Shown: positions 51,980 through 60,850, counted from the first letter of the stretch. The stretch is 64,000 nucleotides of DNA from Candidatus Saccharimonadota bacterium (GCA_017404335.1 JAFRCN010000002.1:1-64000), one strand, 5' to 3'. The notes: generated by a model not told the origin, from the sequence alone. Numbers and translations are program-made.

Positions 51980-53419
51980 GTGAAGAAAATTATAATTTCT
52001 AAACTTTTTTTATACCGGTATAGGTTTATTATCGGTAACGTTTTACTCGGAGTCGCGTTTATAGCTTTGATGTTCTTACTACCAGCGATTGCGCAGAAGG
52101 GCTTGTCGACGGCCGAAATGAATTCGGCGGTAAATTCGTATTATTTAGGTAGCGATGCCGTATTAAACGGCGATTTGGTTGATTTGCCTTATCGCTTACT
52201 CCAAAAGCTTTCAATTATGATTTTTGGCTTAACTGCTTATACGATTAAGCTCCCAAGTATTATCGTCGGGCTGATTTTCGGGCTACTTCTAATACTATTA
52301 CTTAACCGTTGGTTTAAAAGTAATGTATCACTACTCGCGTCTACTTTAATCGTACTTTCGACGCCGTTTCTGTTCCTCGCTGGGTCGGGAACGCCACTAA
52401 TCATGGTAGCCTTTTGGCCGACGCTACTACTTTGGCTCGGGTCTAAGATCCAGGGTGAAAAACGTCCGAAACCTGGATATTGTTTCGCGTTTGCGCTCGC
52501 ACTTCTTCTTTCGATTTTTACGCCCTATATGCTGTACTTTGCGATTTTTTGCGTTATCTTCGTACTCGTACAGCCGCATCTTCGCTTTGTTGTAAAAAGT
52601 TTACCAAAATTACCTTTTGCAGTTATAAGTTTAATTGTCGTTGCTGGACTAACTTCTTTAATTATAAATATCATTAATCATCCTGATACAATTATGCAAC
52701 TTCTGTTTGCGAAGAACTTTGAAATCGGTCATTTCTTCCAAAACATTCTGGCCGGATTATCGCCGCTTTTCTCTTGGAAAACTTCGCTCGAGGGAGTATT
52801 TTTATCACCCCTGATTAGCTTGCCAACGTTCGCTTTGGCTTTAATCGGGCTTTTTTCGACTACGAAGGGATTCTTTGCTTCACGAAACTCTATCGCTTCA
52901 CTTTTAATCGTTTTTGGACTGATAATTACCGGATTTAAGAGCGAGATGATAATCTTCTTGATTCTACCGCTCTCGATTTTGGTCGCGCACGGGTTGAAGT
53001 ATATGCTAGAAAAATGGTACGGACTCTTTCCAACTAACCCCTATGCGAGGATTTCGGCACTTCTTCCGCTAACGATTCTGTTTTCTATTATGATTATCCC
53101 GAGCTTACTACAATATATATATGGTTACCGTTATAACCCTAACGTCGCTGACGATTTTAGTGATACTTTGACTGTCATTCGCGAAAATTTAACTAACCAG
53201 AATTTATTTGTCGAGGAAAAAGATTATCGCTTTTATAAGATTCTTGAAGCATCGTCCGAAATAAAAGTTTTTGATTCCAATACGGAATGGACTGGCGAAG
53301 TAGCGATTCTAAAAAACATTGAAGAAAAACACGAAAAATACCAACTTTCGCGCATAATTACCTCGCCGAAGGTGGATAATTCTGATATAATATATCTATA
53401 CGTAGAAAAAGGAGAATAG
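51980..53419 (+). CDS. Polytopic membrane protein, GT39-like
   Basis: 479 residues with about ten to twelve membrane helices and a soluble C-terminal tail (about 395-479). The first outer loop carries EMNSAVNSYYLGSDAVLNGDL, as in GT39/ArnT-type lipid-linked glycosyltransferases, though the usual aspartate-glutamate pair is only weakly matched. GTG start at 51980, 6 nt after TGA-TATAAT (51968-51973): leaderless. Probably acts on a surface glycan; low certainty. Confidence 0.6.
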   Translation: MKKIIISKLFLYRYRFIIGNVLLGVAFIALMFLLPAIAQKGLSTAEMNSAVNSYYLGSDAVLNGDLVDLPYRLLQKLSIMIFGLTAYTIKLPSIIVGLIFGLLLILLLNRWFKSNVSLLASTLIVLSTPFLFLAGSGTPLIMVAFWPTLLLWLGSKIQGEKRPKPGYCFAFALALLLSIFTPYMLYFAIFCVIFVLVQPHLRFVVKSLPKLPFAVISLIVVAGLTSLIINIINHPDTIMQLLFAKNFEIGHFFQNILAGLSPLFSWKTSLEGVFLSPLISLPTFALALIGLFSTTKGFFASRNSIASLLIVFGLIITGFKSEMIIFLILPLSILVAHGLKYMLEKWYGLFPTNPYARISALLPLTILFSIMIIPSLLQYIYGYRYNPNVADDFSDTLTVIRENLTNQNLFVEEKDYRFYKILEASSEIKVFDSNTEWTGEVAILKNIEEKHEKYQLSRIITSPKVDNSDIIYLYVEKGE

Positions 53420-53420
53420 C

Positions 53421-53726
53421 ATGGGTCAAACTTTAGACCAAATGAAGTTATTAAATCAGCTTCGTAAAGCTCAAAAAGAGTTGAAGAATGAAATTGTAGA
53501 AGTCGAGGCAGGCGACGGCGCAGTCGTAGTGCAGATTAATGGGGAATTAAAAGTTAAAAAGGTAAAAATTGACCCAGAGAAGGTCGACTTAGACGATATC
53601 CACGAGCTCGAACGTTGGATTGAAAACTGTATGCGAGACGGCTTTGCTAAGGCTCAAGAAATCGCGACGGATAAAATGAAGCCTCTTATGGGCGGGCTAG
53701 GGAATCTCGGTCTCGGCGGAATGTAA
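53421..53726 (+). CDS. YbaB/EbfC family nucleoid-associated protein
   Basis: 101 residues. Starts MGQTLDQMKLLNQLRKAQKEL, with VQINGELKVKKVKIDPEKVD in the middle and a glycine/leucine-rich end (MGGLGNLGLGGM). A DNA-binding dimer that often sits between dnaX and recR, as here. Its ribosome site is AAAGGAG. Confidence 0.93.
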   Translation: MGQTLDQMKLLNQLRKAQKELKNEIVEVEAGDGAVVVQINGELKVKKVKIDPEKVDLDDIHELERWIENCMRDGFAKAQEIATDKMKPLMGGLGNLGLGGM

Positions 53727-53727
53727 A

Positions 53728-54333
53728 ATGCTACCAAAGGCTCTGGAAGATGTAATTGAGGCGCTTGGTCGCTTACCCGGAGTGGGTCCACGGACGGCCG
53801 AGCGCTATGCGTATTATCTTTTTCGGGCGAACGAAAAAATCTCGGAAAACATTGCCGAGACTTTAAGTAGCCTCCATAGTAAAGTAAAATCTTGTCCAGT
53901 CACCTTCGCGCTAATTGACGCCGATGATGACATTTCGCCGTTTTACGCCGACGAGGGGCGCGATAAGACGACCGTCTTAGTCGTAGAGGAGCCTTTAGAT
54001 ATTTACGCTATCGAAGCGACAAAAGCGTTCAAGGGAACGTACCACGTGCTCGGCGGGGCGATTTCGCCTATCGATGGAATTACGCCGGAACAACTACATA
54101 TCGGCGAACTAATTAAGCGCGTTAATACCGATAACGTAAAAGAAGTAATTATTGCAACTAATCCGTCTGTAGAGGGTGAATCAACGGCATTATTACTCGA
54201 AAAGATGTTACACGAGCAAAACCCGAATTTGAAATTAACGAGGCTCGCGAGAGGGCTTCCGCTTGGCGTCGACCTCTCCTATGCTGACCAAATCACTTTA
54301 AGCGCGGCGTTAGAGAATCGAACCAAATTATAA
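53728..54333 (+). CDS. recR: Recombination protein RecR, zinc finger degenerate
   Basis: 201 residues. N-terminal helix-hairpin-helix (LGRLPGVGPRTAERYAYYL) and Toprim domain (VLVVEEPLDIYAIEATKAF; YHVLGGAISPIDGITPEQL). The usual four-cysteine zinc finger is replaced by SCPVTFALIDADDDISPF, with only C56 left. RecR loads RecA at gaps with RecO/RecF. It begins one base after the ybaB stop and overlaps the acyl-CoA ligase gene tail by 6 bp. Confidence 0.93.
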   Translation: MLPKALEDVIEALGRLPGVGPRTAERYAYYLFRANEKISENIAETLSSLHSKVKSCPVTFALIDADDDISPFYADEGRDKTTVLVVEEPLDIYAIEATKAFKGTYHVLGGAISPIDGITPEQLHIGELIKRVNTDNVKEVIIATNPSVEGESTALLLEKMLHEQNPNLKLTRLARGLPLGVDLSYADQITLSAALENRTKL

Positions 54334-56058
54334 TTCTTCTAGGGCCTTAATGTCGATTTTGGCGAGTTTAGTCTTGGGGAGCTCCGGGAGGAAGCGGATT
54401 TCGCGCGGAGTTTCGTATTTTGCTAAATACTTCTTATAGATGGCGTTTAATTCTTTTCTGGTAGAACGCTCCGAGGCGCCTTCTTTTAGTACCGCGAAGA
54501 CGACGATTTTTTCGCCACGAAGCTTGTCTTCGTGACCGACCGCGGCACAGGCCGAAACAGATTCGCACTTTAGGGTGACTTCTTCAATTGTGGCAGGGTA
54601 AATGTTGTAGCCGTTACTGATAATCATGCGTTTCAAGCGGGAGCGGAAGTGGACGACACCGCGACCGTCGATATAGCCAATGTCGCCGGTGCGGAGATAT
54701 TTTTTATTTTTAATCGTGATAAACGCTTTTTCGGTTTCTTTCGGATTATCTAAGTATCCCTTCATGACGGATAATCCGCGCACGAGAATTTCGCCGTCGT
54801 CGCCGAGGTTGGCTTCTTTTTTAGTTTTTAGATCTAAAATAATTACCTCATTATCTGGAAGAGGATAGCCGATGACGTCGGATTCTTCGGCGACCGAACG
54901 CGGAGAGAAAATAAATCCGCCCGAAGCCTCAGTTAGACCGTAGCCGTTTTCGATAATTGCCTTAGAGCCGTGAGCTTTTAGGAAGTCGTTGATTTTTTCT
55001 TTGTTCGCCATACTGATAACATCCCCACCAGAAACTACATACTTAACATTTTTAAGAGCGTCTTTTCTAAACTTTATTTTAGTCAAATAATCGAAAACCG
55101 TCGGCACGCCGACTAGGATGCTAACTTTATATTTCGTGATGTATTTTTTAAACTTTTTGGGATTAAATTGTGGTATTAAGAAAGTGCGAGCGCCGAAATA
55201 AAGTGGCATATGGATGCAACAACCGAAGCCGAAAGCATGAAAATTTGGCAAAAACGCCATGAAAGAAAAGTTGCTTTTAAAGAGTTCCGGGACGAGATAC
55301 TTCGCGCCGAGAGCCTGGGCGTTGAAATTAAGATTAGATAAAATAATACCCTTTGGCTTTCCGGTTGTACCGCCTGAATACATAATAACTGCGTCGTCTT
55401 TGGCGTTGACTCGAGCATGCGGATTGCCGACGAACTTATTAGCTTTGGATAAGAACTTATCCCAAGTTAGAACGAGTTGAGATTTTTTAATATGATTTTT
55501 ACGGCCTTTGGTTAATTTGTAGATTGCACGAACGAGAAAATCCATCGAGCGAGTCGCCGAAACAACCACGACTTTCTCGACATCGGTGTTTTTTAGAATC
55601 GGCTCAGTCCGAGCATAGGCGAGGTCGATACAAAGCATGATTTTAGAGTGCGACTTGATTAAGTAATCCTCGATTTCTTTTTCGGACGACAGAGGATGGA
55701 CCATGTTTGCGACGGCACCAATTTCATTAATCGCGTAGAACATGTAAATCGCTTCGGGAGTGTTCGGCATGCAAACCGTAATCCGGTCGCCTTTTTTGGC
55801 GCCGATAGCTTTAAGTGCGGCGGCGACTTTGTTGGTTTTTTTAATCATTTCTTTGTAGGTAATTTCGGTGTCGAAATATTGGAGGGCAACGTTGTGGGGC
55901 CATTTACACGAGGATTCATACACAACGTCGTAAAGACCGCCGTCGAAATATTCAATATCTTTCGGAAGCTTATCGATATAGCCATATTTTGCACGTTCGA
56001 TTTTCATATCAAGCTTGCGGAGAGAATTTTTGATTTTGCGGTAAATGAATTCTAGCAT
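54328..56058 (-). CDS. Long-chain acyl-CoA synthetase / AMP-dependent ligase
   Basis: 576 residues from ATG 56058. AMP-binding P-loop YSGGTTGKPKGI, ENGYGLTEASGG, RTGDIGYIDGRGVVHF and the catalytic lysine in PKTKLAKIDI. It activates fatty acids as acyl-adenylate and then acyl-CoA, or may act on another acid. With no full fatty-acid synthesis genes seen here, it may use host lipids. A minus-strand TGC-TATAAT (56065-56070) ends 6 nt before the ATG: leaderless; an earlier ATG at 56082 lies beyond the promoter. Confidence 0.9.
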   Translation of the reverse strand: MLEFIYRKIKNSLRKLDMKIERAKYGYIDKLPKDIEYFDGGLYDVVYESSCKWPHNVALQYFDTEITYKEMIKKTNKVAAALKAIGAKKGDRITVCMPNTPEAIYMFYAINEIGAVANMVHPLSSEKEIEDYLIKSHSKIMLCIDLAYARTEPILKNTDVEKVVVVSATRSMDFLVRAIYKLTKGRKNHIKKSQLVLTWDKFLSKANKFVGNPHARVNAKDDAVIMYSGGTTGKPKGIILSNLNFNAQALGAKYLVPELFKSNFSFMAFLPNFHAFGFGCCIHMPLYFGARTFLIPQFNPKKFKKYITKYKVSILVGVPTVFDYLTKIKFRKDALKNVKYVVSGGDVISMANKEKINDFLKAHGSKAIIENGYGLTEASGGFIFSPRSVAEESDVIGYPLPDNEVIILDLKTKKEANLGDDGEILVRGLSVMKGYLDNPKETEKAFITIKNKKYLRTGDIGYIDGRGVVHFRSRLKRMIISNGYNIYPATIEEVTLKCESVSACAAVGHEDKLRGEKIVVFAVLKEGASERSTRKELNAIYKKYLAKYETPREIRFLPELPKTKLAKIDIKALEEL

Positions 56059-56074
56059 GCTATAATTATAGCAT
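56057..56074. promoter_or_regulatory. 18-bp palindromic bidirectional promoter
   Basis: ATGCTATAATTATAGCAT is a perfect palindrome. On each strand it gives TGC-TATAAT, an extended -10. The acyl-CoA ligase starts 6 nt from its -10 on the minus strand (ATG 56058) and cdsA 8 nt from its own on the plus strand (ATG 56075), so two leaderless genes are only 16 bp apart. Confidence 0.75.
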
Positions 56075-56761
56075 ATGGACAAAAATTTTAAGGTGCGGGT
56101 TGCGGTTGGTTTAGGGATGTTCGTCGTAGCCCTTGTGGGCCTTTATACTTTTGATAGCATCCCCTTTAAGATTATCTTTGGGTTCTTTGCCTTGATGTCT
56201 GAGATTGAGCTCCTGAGTTTTTTCAAAAGAAAAGCTGGCGCGTTTAATGTGTTTCTAGCGATTTTAGAAAGTATCTTTTTAATTTGTGGGACGATTTTTG
56301 TCGCAAAAATCGACGTAAACTATTTTTGGTATATTATATTAGGCGTTCCGGGGTACGACATTTTCGCTTATCTTTTCGGCAAGGCTTTCGGTGGAAAGGT
56401 GTTCAAAAAATCACGGCCTTTTCCGTATGTATCGAAAAATAAAACGTGGGAAGGAACGATTCTTGGGCTCGCGATGGCTATTGGAATGGTCGCAATCAAA
56501 ATGGCGGCTAGCGGAAATTTTACGACAGATTTAATGTATCTATTTTGTGGGCCACTCGCGTTGATGGGGGATTTGTTTGAAAGCTTCTTGAAGCGGCAGT
56601 TTAAGGTCAAGGATTCGAATGAAATTTTACGTAAAAATGATTTCTTTAAAAAACTCGAGATGTTGGTCGGCGGGAATGAGGGTCACGGCGGATTTCTCGA
56701 CCGGATTGATTCGACGGTGTTTACCGCTTCGGTTTTGCTACTTGTTTCCAGCCTTTTGTAA
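56075..56761 (+). CDS. cdsA: Phosphatidate cytidylyltransferase
   Basis: 228 residues, about seven membrane helices. The C-terminal signature is present: MGDLFESFLKRQFKVKDSN then GGNEGHGGFLDRIDST. It makes CDP-diacylglycerol from phosphatidate and CTP, the substrate for PgsA encoded by the neighbouring gene on the other strand. Tail overlaps pgsA by 41 bp. Confidence 0.93.
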   Translation: MDKNFKVRVAVGLGMFVVALVGLYTFDSIPFKIIFGFFALMSEIELLSFFKRKAGAFNVFLAILESIFLICGTIFVAKIDVNYFWYIILGVPGYDIFAYLFGKAFGGKVFKKSRPFPYVSKNKTWEGTILGLAMAIGMVAIKMAASGNFTTDLMYLFCGPLALMGDLFESFLKRQFKVKDSNEILRKNDFFKKLEMLVGGNEGHGGFLDRIDSTVFTASVLLLVSSLL

Positions 56762-57266
56762 GATAGTCAAAGCCCGAAGCTATACAAAGAACTAAGGAAG
56801 CATATAGAACGATATTTCCAACAATGTTTAAAGGTTCGAAATTTAAAATCTGATTTAATAGGATAATGATTAAAGCAATCATTTGGAGGGTCGTTTTAAG
56901 CTTACCGTAGAACGAAGCGGGAACGGTTTTGCCAGTTCGCGCAACCATCATGCGCATACCGTCAACCGCGAAATCGCGGACCAGAATAATCGCGAAAAAC
57001 CAAATTGGAATCACGTTTTGGTAAGTTAAGACTAGAAAAGCGAGGCCGGTCAACATTTTGTCCGCCAAGGGATCGAGGAAAGCGCCGAGGTCAGTGACGA
57101 GCTTTTTCTTGCGCGCCCAAGCGCCGTCGATTTTGTCGGTAATCGAGGCAACAACAAAAATGATTAACGCGACGATTTTGGACCAAACGTCGGGGATCAA
57201 GGCGAAAATCATAAACAAAACCGAAAAAATCATTCGTATAATAGTTAATACAGTAGGACCATTCAT
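56721..57266 (-). CDS. pgsA: CDP-diacylglycerol-glycerol-3-phosphate phosphatidyltransferase
   Basis: 181 residues, five or so membrane helices. The CDP-alcohol phosphotransferase motif reads D-G-A-W-A-R-(8)-G-x3-D-x3-D (DGAWARKKKLVTDLGAFLDP). It makes phosphatidylglycerol phosphate. Its start overlaps the yqeG stop by 4 bp (ATGA), so the two are one operon. Confidence 0.93.
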   Translation of the reverse strand: MNGPTVLTIIRMIFSVLFMIFALIPDVWSKIVALIIFVVASITDKIDGAWARKKKLVTDLGAFLDPLADKMLTGLAFLVLTYQNVIPIWFFAIILVRDFAVDGMRMMVARTGKTVPASFYGKLKTTLQMIALIIILLNQILNFEPLNIVGNIVLYASLVLCIASGFDYLTKGWKQVAKPKR

Positions 57267-57694
57267 ACTATTTTTTTCCTATGTTCGACTTTATACGAAC
57301 GGATTTTGGCGAATTTTGCCGCAAGGACGTCAGTCGACCATTTATCACCGAGCATGGCGGTTTCTTCGGGGCGGAATTTGTACTTGTCCATCGCGCCGGT
57401 AAGTTTCGTACTCATCGGCTTTTTCGCCCACCAAACGCAAGGAACGTCAATCGGCTCGCAGAATTTTTGCATCATTTTTTTACGGCCATTGTTACTAATT
57501 ACGACGATTTTAATACCAGCTTTTTTACATTCTTTAATCCATTTTGCTAGTTCTTCGGCAGGTTCTTTTTCGGAATGAAGCCTTAAAGTGTTATCTAGGT
57601 CACATAATAGTAGCTTAATACCTTGTTTTTTCAAAAAATCAGGTTTGACATCTTCAAACCGCTCGAACTTCCTGTCTGCTCGAAAAATACTCAT
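57263..57694 (-). CDS. YqeG-type HAD phosphatase
   Basis: 143 residues. HAD motif I LLCDLDNTLR, motif II VISNNG, and motif III/IV KPMSTK with MLGDKWSTDVLAA. Relatives include YqeG and the phosphatidylglycerophosphate phosphatase PTPMT-like GEP4, so next to pgsA it may remove the phosphate from phosphatidylglycerol phosphate. A minus TGC-TATAAT (57701-57706) ends 6 nt upstream: leaderless. Confidence 0.85.
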   Translation of the reverse strand: MSIFRADRKFERFEDVKPDFLKKQGIKLLLCDLDNTLRLHSEKEPAEELAKWIKECKKAGIKIVVISNNGRKKMMQKFCEPIDVPCVWWAKKPMSTKLTGAMDKYKFRPEETAMLGDKWSTDVLAAKFAKIRSYKVEHRKKIV

Positions 57695-57700
57695 TTAATT

Positions 57701-57718
57701 ATTATAGCATGTTATAAT
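57701..57718. promoter_or_regulatory. Back-to-back extended -10 elements of yqeG and nrnA
   Basis: Minus strand TGC-TATAAT (hexamer 57701-57706) and plus strand TGT-TATAAT (hexamer 57713-57718). The TG dinucleotides of the two sites are adjacent in the 6 bp between the hexamers. Both genes start 6-7 nt from their own -10. Confidence 0.7.
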
Positions 57719-57725
57719 AATATAT

Positions 57726-58718
57726 ATGTACCATAAGTTTTCAGATTTTTTACAAAACAAACAGCGAATTTGTATCATACAAGCAGAAAATCCGGATGGC
57801 GACTCACTCGGGAGTGCGATGGCGTTAGATTATCTACTCAGTGACAAAGAAATAAGCCTATATTGTCCGGTCGATATTCCGAAGTACTTGCGCTATTTTA
57901 AGGATTGGTCGAGGGTGACGAATGAATTTGATTTTAAAGCTGATGGATATATCATTGTCGACACGGCGGCGGAGATATTGCTTTCGAAATTATTAAACGA
58001 CTCGGCAATAAAAAATCGGTTATATACGGCGCCGGTGCTCGTAATCGACCACCATCAAACTCCAGACGATTTAAGCTTCCCGCACGAAAGTATTATTGAA
58101 ATCTGCACAGCAACAACGGAAATTATTTATAAAGTCGCGAAAGAGTTAGAGATGCCGATTTCGGTAGAAGGAGCGGAGGCGATTTTTCAAGGCATTTTGT
58201 CAGACACGCTGGGGCTGACTAGCTCTTCAGTTTCGGACAAGACTTTTGAAATTGCGGCGGAGCTAACTCGACTCGGAGCGTCGATTACCGACCTAGAGGA
58301 ACGGCGACGCGAGTTCATGCGCCGTTCGCCGAGAATTTTGGATTATAAAGCTGACTTAATCAAGAAGATTGAGTATTCGCTCGACGGACAACTCGGGACG
58401 GTCCACATTACCTGGGACGAAATTAAAGAGTTTTCTGACGAATATAACCCGAATGTATTAATTCTTGAAGAGTTGCGGTTGGTCGAGGGAATTAAAGTCG
58501 GTGTGGCGATAAAAACCTATCCCGACGGAAAGGTGACTGGGAAAATCCGCTGTGTGCCAAGCGCGCCGATTGCGGATAAAATCGCGGGGTACTTCGGCGG
58601 GGGAGGGCATCCGTACGCCGCGGGGTTTAGAACTTACGATACGACTTATGAAGAAGTCGTCAGGGATTTAATTAAAATTATTCCAGAGTTAATTAAGGAA
58701 GTGGAGGAAAATGAGTAA
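57726..58718 (+). CDS. nrnA: DHH phosphoesterase (NrnA-like)
   Basis: 330 residues. Motif I NPDGDSLGSAMAL lacks the leading histidine (AENPDGD for HxNPDGD), motif III is VIDHHQTPDD, and the DHHA1 domain ends in GGGGHPYAAGF. Family members degrade nano-RNA or cyclic dinucleotides and pAp. Loss of the first metal ligand may alter activity. It overlaps the next gene by 8 bp. Confidence 0.88.
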   Translation: MYHKFSDFLQNKQRICIIQAENPDGDSLGSAMALDYLLSDKEISLYCPVDIPKYLRYFKDWSRVTNEFDFKADGYIIVDTAAEILLSKLLNDSAIKNRLYTAPVLVIDHHQTPDDLSFPHESIIEICTATTEIIYKVAKELEMPISVEGAEAIFQGILSDTLGLTSSSVSDKTFEIAAELTRLGASITDLEERRREFMRRSPRILDYKADLIKKIEYSLDGQLGTVHITWDEIKEFSDEYNPNVLILEELRLVEGIKVGVAIKTYPDGKVTGKIRCVPSAPIADKIAGYFGGGGHPYAAGFRTYDTTYEEVVRDLIKIIPELIKEVEENE

Positions 58719-59439
58719 ATTAACTTTAGCTAAGACTAATGATATTTTGACAAGCGAAAAACCGAAATATGCCGTGATTATGATTCACGGAATTGCTTCG
58801 AATTCGGCGAGTTACGACAAAGCGATTGATTATTTAACTAAAGAAAAGAAGCTTGAGGATTTAAGGATTATTACGTTTGATTTACTCGGAGCGGGGAAAT
58901 CTTTGACTTCGGATGAACTAAATTACGATTATAAAGATCATCTAACGGCGCTAGAAAACGCGATTTCTGAACTTGAATTAGAGATTCCGATTATTTTAGT
59001 TGGACATTCGATGGGGACTTTTATCGCGACGAGATACGCGTCGAAGCATAAGAAAGATATTAAAAAGCTGATTTTAATTTCACCTCCGATTTATACGAAG
59101 GAAGACTTAGAAAATCCGGCGATGGCGGTCGCGATTGATGCGTTTTCGAAAGCAGTTTCGGCAAGAGACCCGGAGATTAGCAAGACTAAAGCCTTTAATA
59201 ATGAGATAAAATATATTGTATTAAATCCGGATAACTATAAATATTTAGCTGAAGTTGACGTCCCTACGACTTTAGTCTACGGGGAATTAGATAGAATTAT
59301 TGCTTCTTTTAATCTTCCGAAGATTTTGAAGATTAATAAAAATCTCTCGGCTGAAAAAGCGGCGGGCGGGCATGGCGTCACGATTGATAAACTGCCGAAA
59401 CTAAGAAAAATAATCGCGGGAGTTTTAGCGGAGGAATAA
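58711..59439 (+). CDS. Alpha/beta hydrolase
   Basis: 242 residues. MIHGIASNSASY (oxyanion HG), nucleophile S in VGHSMGT, aspartate in YGELDRII and histidine in GGHGVTIDK: a full triad. A lipase, esterase or similar; substrate unknown. It is coupled to nrnA (overlap) and its stop abuts the cysS start. Confidence 0.88.
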   Translation: MSKLTLAKTNDILTSEKPKYAVIMIHGIASNSASYDKAIDYLTKEKKLEDLRIITFDLLGAGKSLTSDELNYDYKDHLTALENAISELELEIPIILVGHSMGTFIATRYASKHKKDIKKLILISPPIYTKEDLENPAMAVAIDAFSKAVSARDPEISKTKAFNNEIKYIVLNPDNYKYLAEVDVPTTLVYGELDRIIASFNLPKILKINKNLSAEKAAGGHGVTIDKLPKLRKIIAGVLAEE

Positions 59440-60843
59440 ATGCTGAAACTATATAATACAGCAAGCCGTAAACTAGAAGCTTTTAAGCCCCTCGGCGAAG
59501 AGGTGAAAATTTATACTTGTGGACCAACGGTTTATAGCGAGCCACATATCGGAAATTACGCGGCGTATACGTATTGGGATTTACTAGTCCGGGCTTTGAA
59601 AGTGAACGGTTTTAAAGTTAAGCGAGTATTGAACTTAACCGACGTGGGTCATTTGGTTTCGGACGGCGACGAGGGGGAGGACAAGCTCGAAAAAGGCGCG
59701 GAACGCGAAGGAAAGACGCCGTTTGAAGTGGCAGATTATTACATTAAGGTTTATTTAGACAATTACGCGAAAATGGAATTTTTGCCGGCGGACGTGGTTG
59801 CGCGAGCGACGTATTATATCGAAGCAGACATGCGAGCGGTAGATTTGATGACTGAGCATGGGTTTACTTATGAAACTACCGACGGGGTATATTTCGATAC
59901 TGCTAAGTTCGCGGATTACGCGAAATTTGCGAGGCTAGATTTAGCGGGGCTACAAGCGGGAGCGAGAGTCGGGTTTTCGAGCGAAAAACGAAATGCTTCG
60001 GATTTTGCGGTTTGGAAGTTTATCCAGCCGGGCGAAAAACATGCAATGCGTTGGGATTATCTCGGGCGGCCGGGCTACCCGGGGTGGCACCTAGAGTGCT
60101 CGACGATCATCCACGAGGTTTTAGGCGAGCCGATTGACATCCATACCGGCGGAGTGGATCATATTCCAGTGCACCACTCGAACGAAATTGCGCAAAGCTA
60201 TGCGGCCTATGGGCACGATTTATCGCGATTTTGGCTACATTGTGATTTTATTACGATTGACGGACAAAAGATTTCTAAGTCGCTCGGGAATACTTATACC
60301 CTCGAGGATTTAGAGAAACGGGGATTTTCGGCGATGGATTATAAAATGTGGCTTCTTTCGGGGCATTACCAAGGGACGAGGAATTTTACATTCGATTCAC
60401 TTGAGGCGGCGAAGAACCGACGGCTGAATTGGCGGAATCGAATCGCGTCATTATTACAATCAGCGGGTCCTGTCGCGCTTTCCTCCCCCAAAATTGACGA
60501 CAATTTTGGGGGTCCCCCTCCAAGCGCACCACCCGCTGATGGTTTTGATAAGATTTTATCCGCGGTAAATAATAATCTCAATTCGGCGGAAGCGTTTGCT
60601 ATAATCGATAATTCCGAATTAGGATTAGACGATTGGCAGAAGATCGACGAGTTATTTGGACTCCGTCTGATTGCCGACTCGCCGGATTTAACGGCTGAGA
60701 TTTCTGGGTTAATACGTGAGCGAGAGGAAGCGAGAGAAAAGAAAGATTTCGCGCGAGCGGATGAAATACGAGACGAGCTAGCTCGACGCGGAGTTACTCT
60801 AAAAGATACTCCAGGCGGGGCGGTTTGGCAATATATTAAATAG
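59440..60843 (+). CDS. cysS: Cysteinyl-tRNA synthetase with palindromic element inside
   Basis: 467 residues. PHIGN stands for HIGH (CGPTVYSEPHIGNY), zinc-site residues include the early cysteine, GWHLECS and HSNEIAQ, and KISKS for KMSKS. Between the catalytic core and the C-terminal anticodon region an in-frame insert of about 27 residues (SAGPVALSSPK to PPADG) is the translation of palindromic element B. The C-terminal REREEAREKKDFARADEIRDEL block is intact. Third gene of the nrnA-hydrolase-cysS run. Confidence 0.95.
   Translation: MLKLYNTASRKLEAFKPLGEEVKIYTCGPTVYSEPHIGNYAAYTYWDLLVRALKVNGFKVKRVLNLTDVGHLVSDGDEGEDKLEKGAEREGKTPFEVADYYIKVYLDNYAKMEFLPADVVARATYYIEADMRAVDLMTEHGFTYETTDGVYFDTAKFADYAKFARLDLAGLQAGARVGFSSEKRNASDFAVWKFIQPGEKHAMRWDYLGRPGYPGWHLECSTIIHEVLGEPIDIHTGGVDHIPVHHSNEIAQSYAAYGHDLSRFWLHCDFITIDGQKISKSLGNTYTLEDLEKRGFSAMDYKMWLLSGHYQGTRNFTFDSLEAAKNRRLNWRNRIASLLQSAGPVALSSPKIDDNFGGPPPSAPPADGFDKILSAVNNNLNSAEAFAIIDNSELGLDDWQKIDELFGLRLIADSPDLTAEISGLIREREEAREKKDFARADEIRDELARRGVTLKDTPGGAVWQYIK
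60459..60540 (+). repeat. Palindromic element, copy B (inside cysS)
   Basis: P1: ATCAGCGGGT with ACCCGCTGAT, 10 bp perfect. P2: GCGCTT with AAGCGC. P3: CCCCCAAAATTG-ACGA-CAATTTTGGGGG. The P3 tip is shorter than in the other copies. Left junction CCTGTC, right junction ACC instead of GTC. It is read through in frame. Confidence 0.92.
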
Positions 60844-60850
60844 GGATAAT

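Noticed and set aside
60459-60540. Ribosome bypassing (byp-like) across the element hairpins
   Set aside because: Hairpin inserts in genes can be bypassed in some mitochondria, but no matching take-off and landing codons were evident and plain read-through stays in frame.
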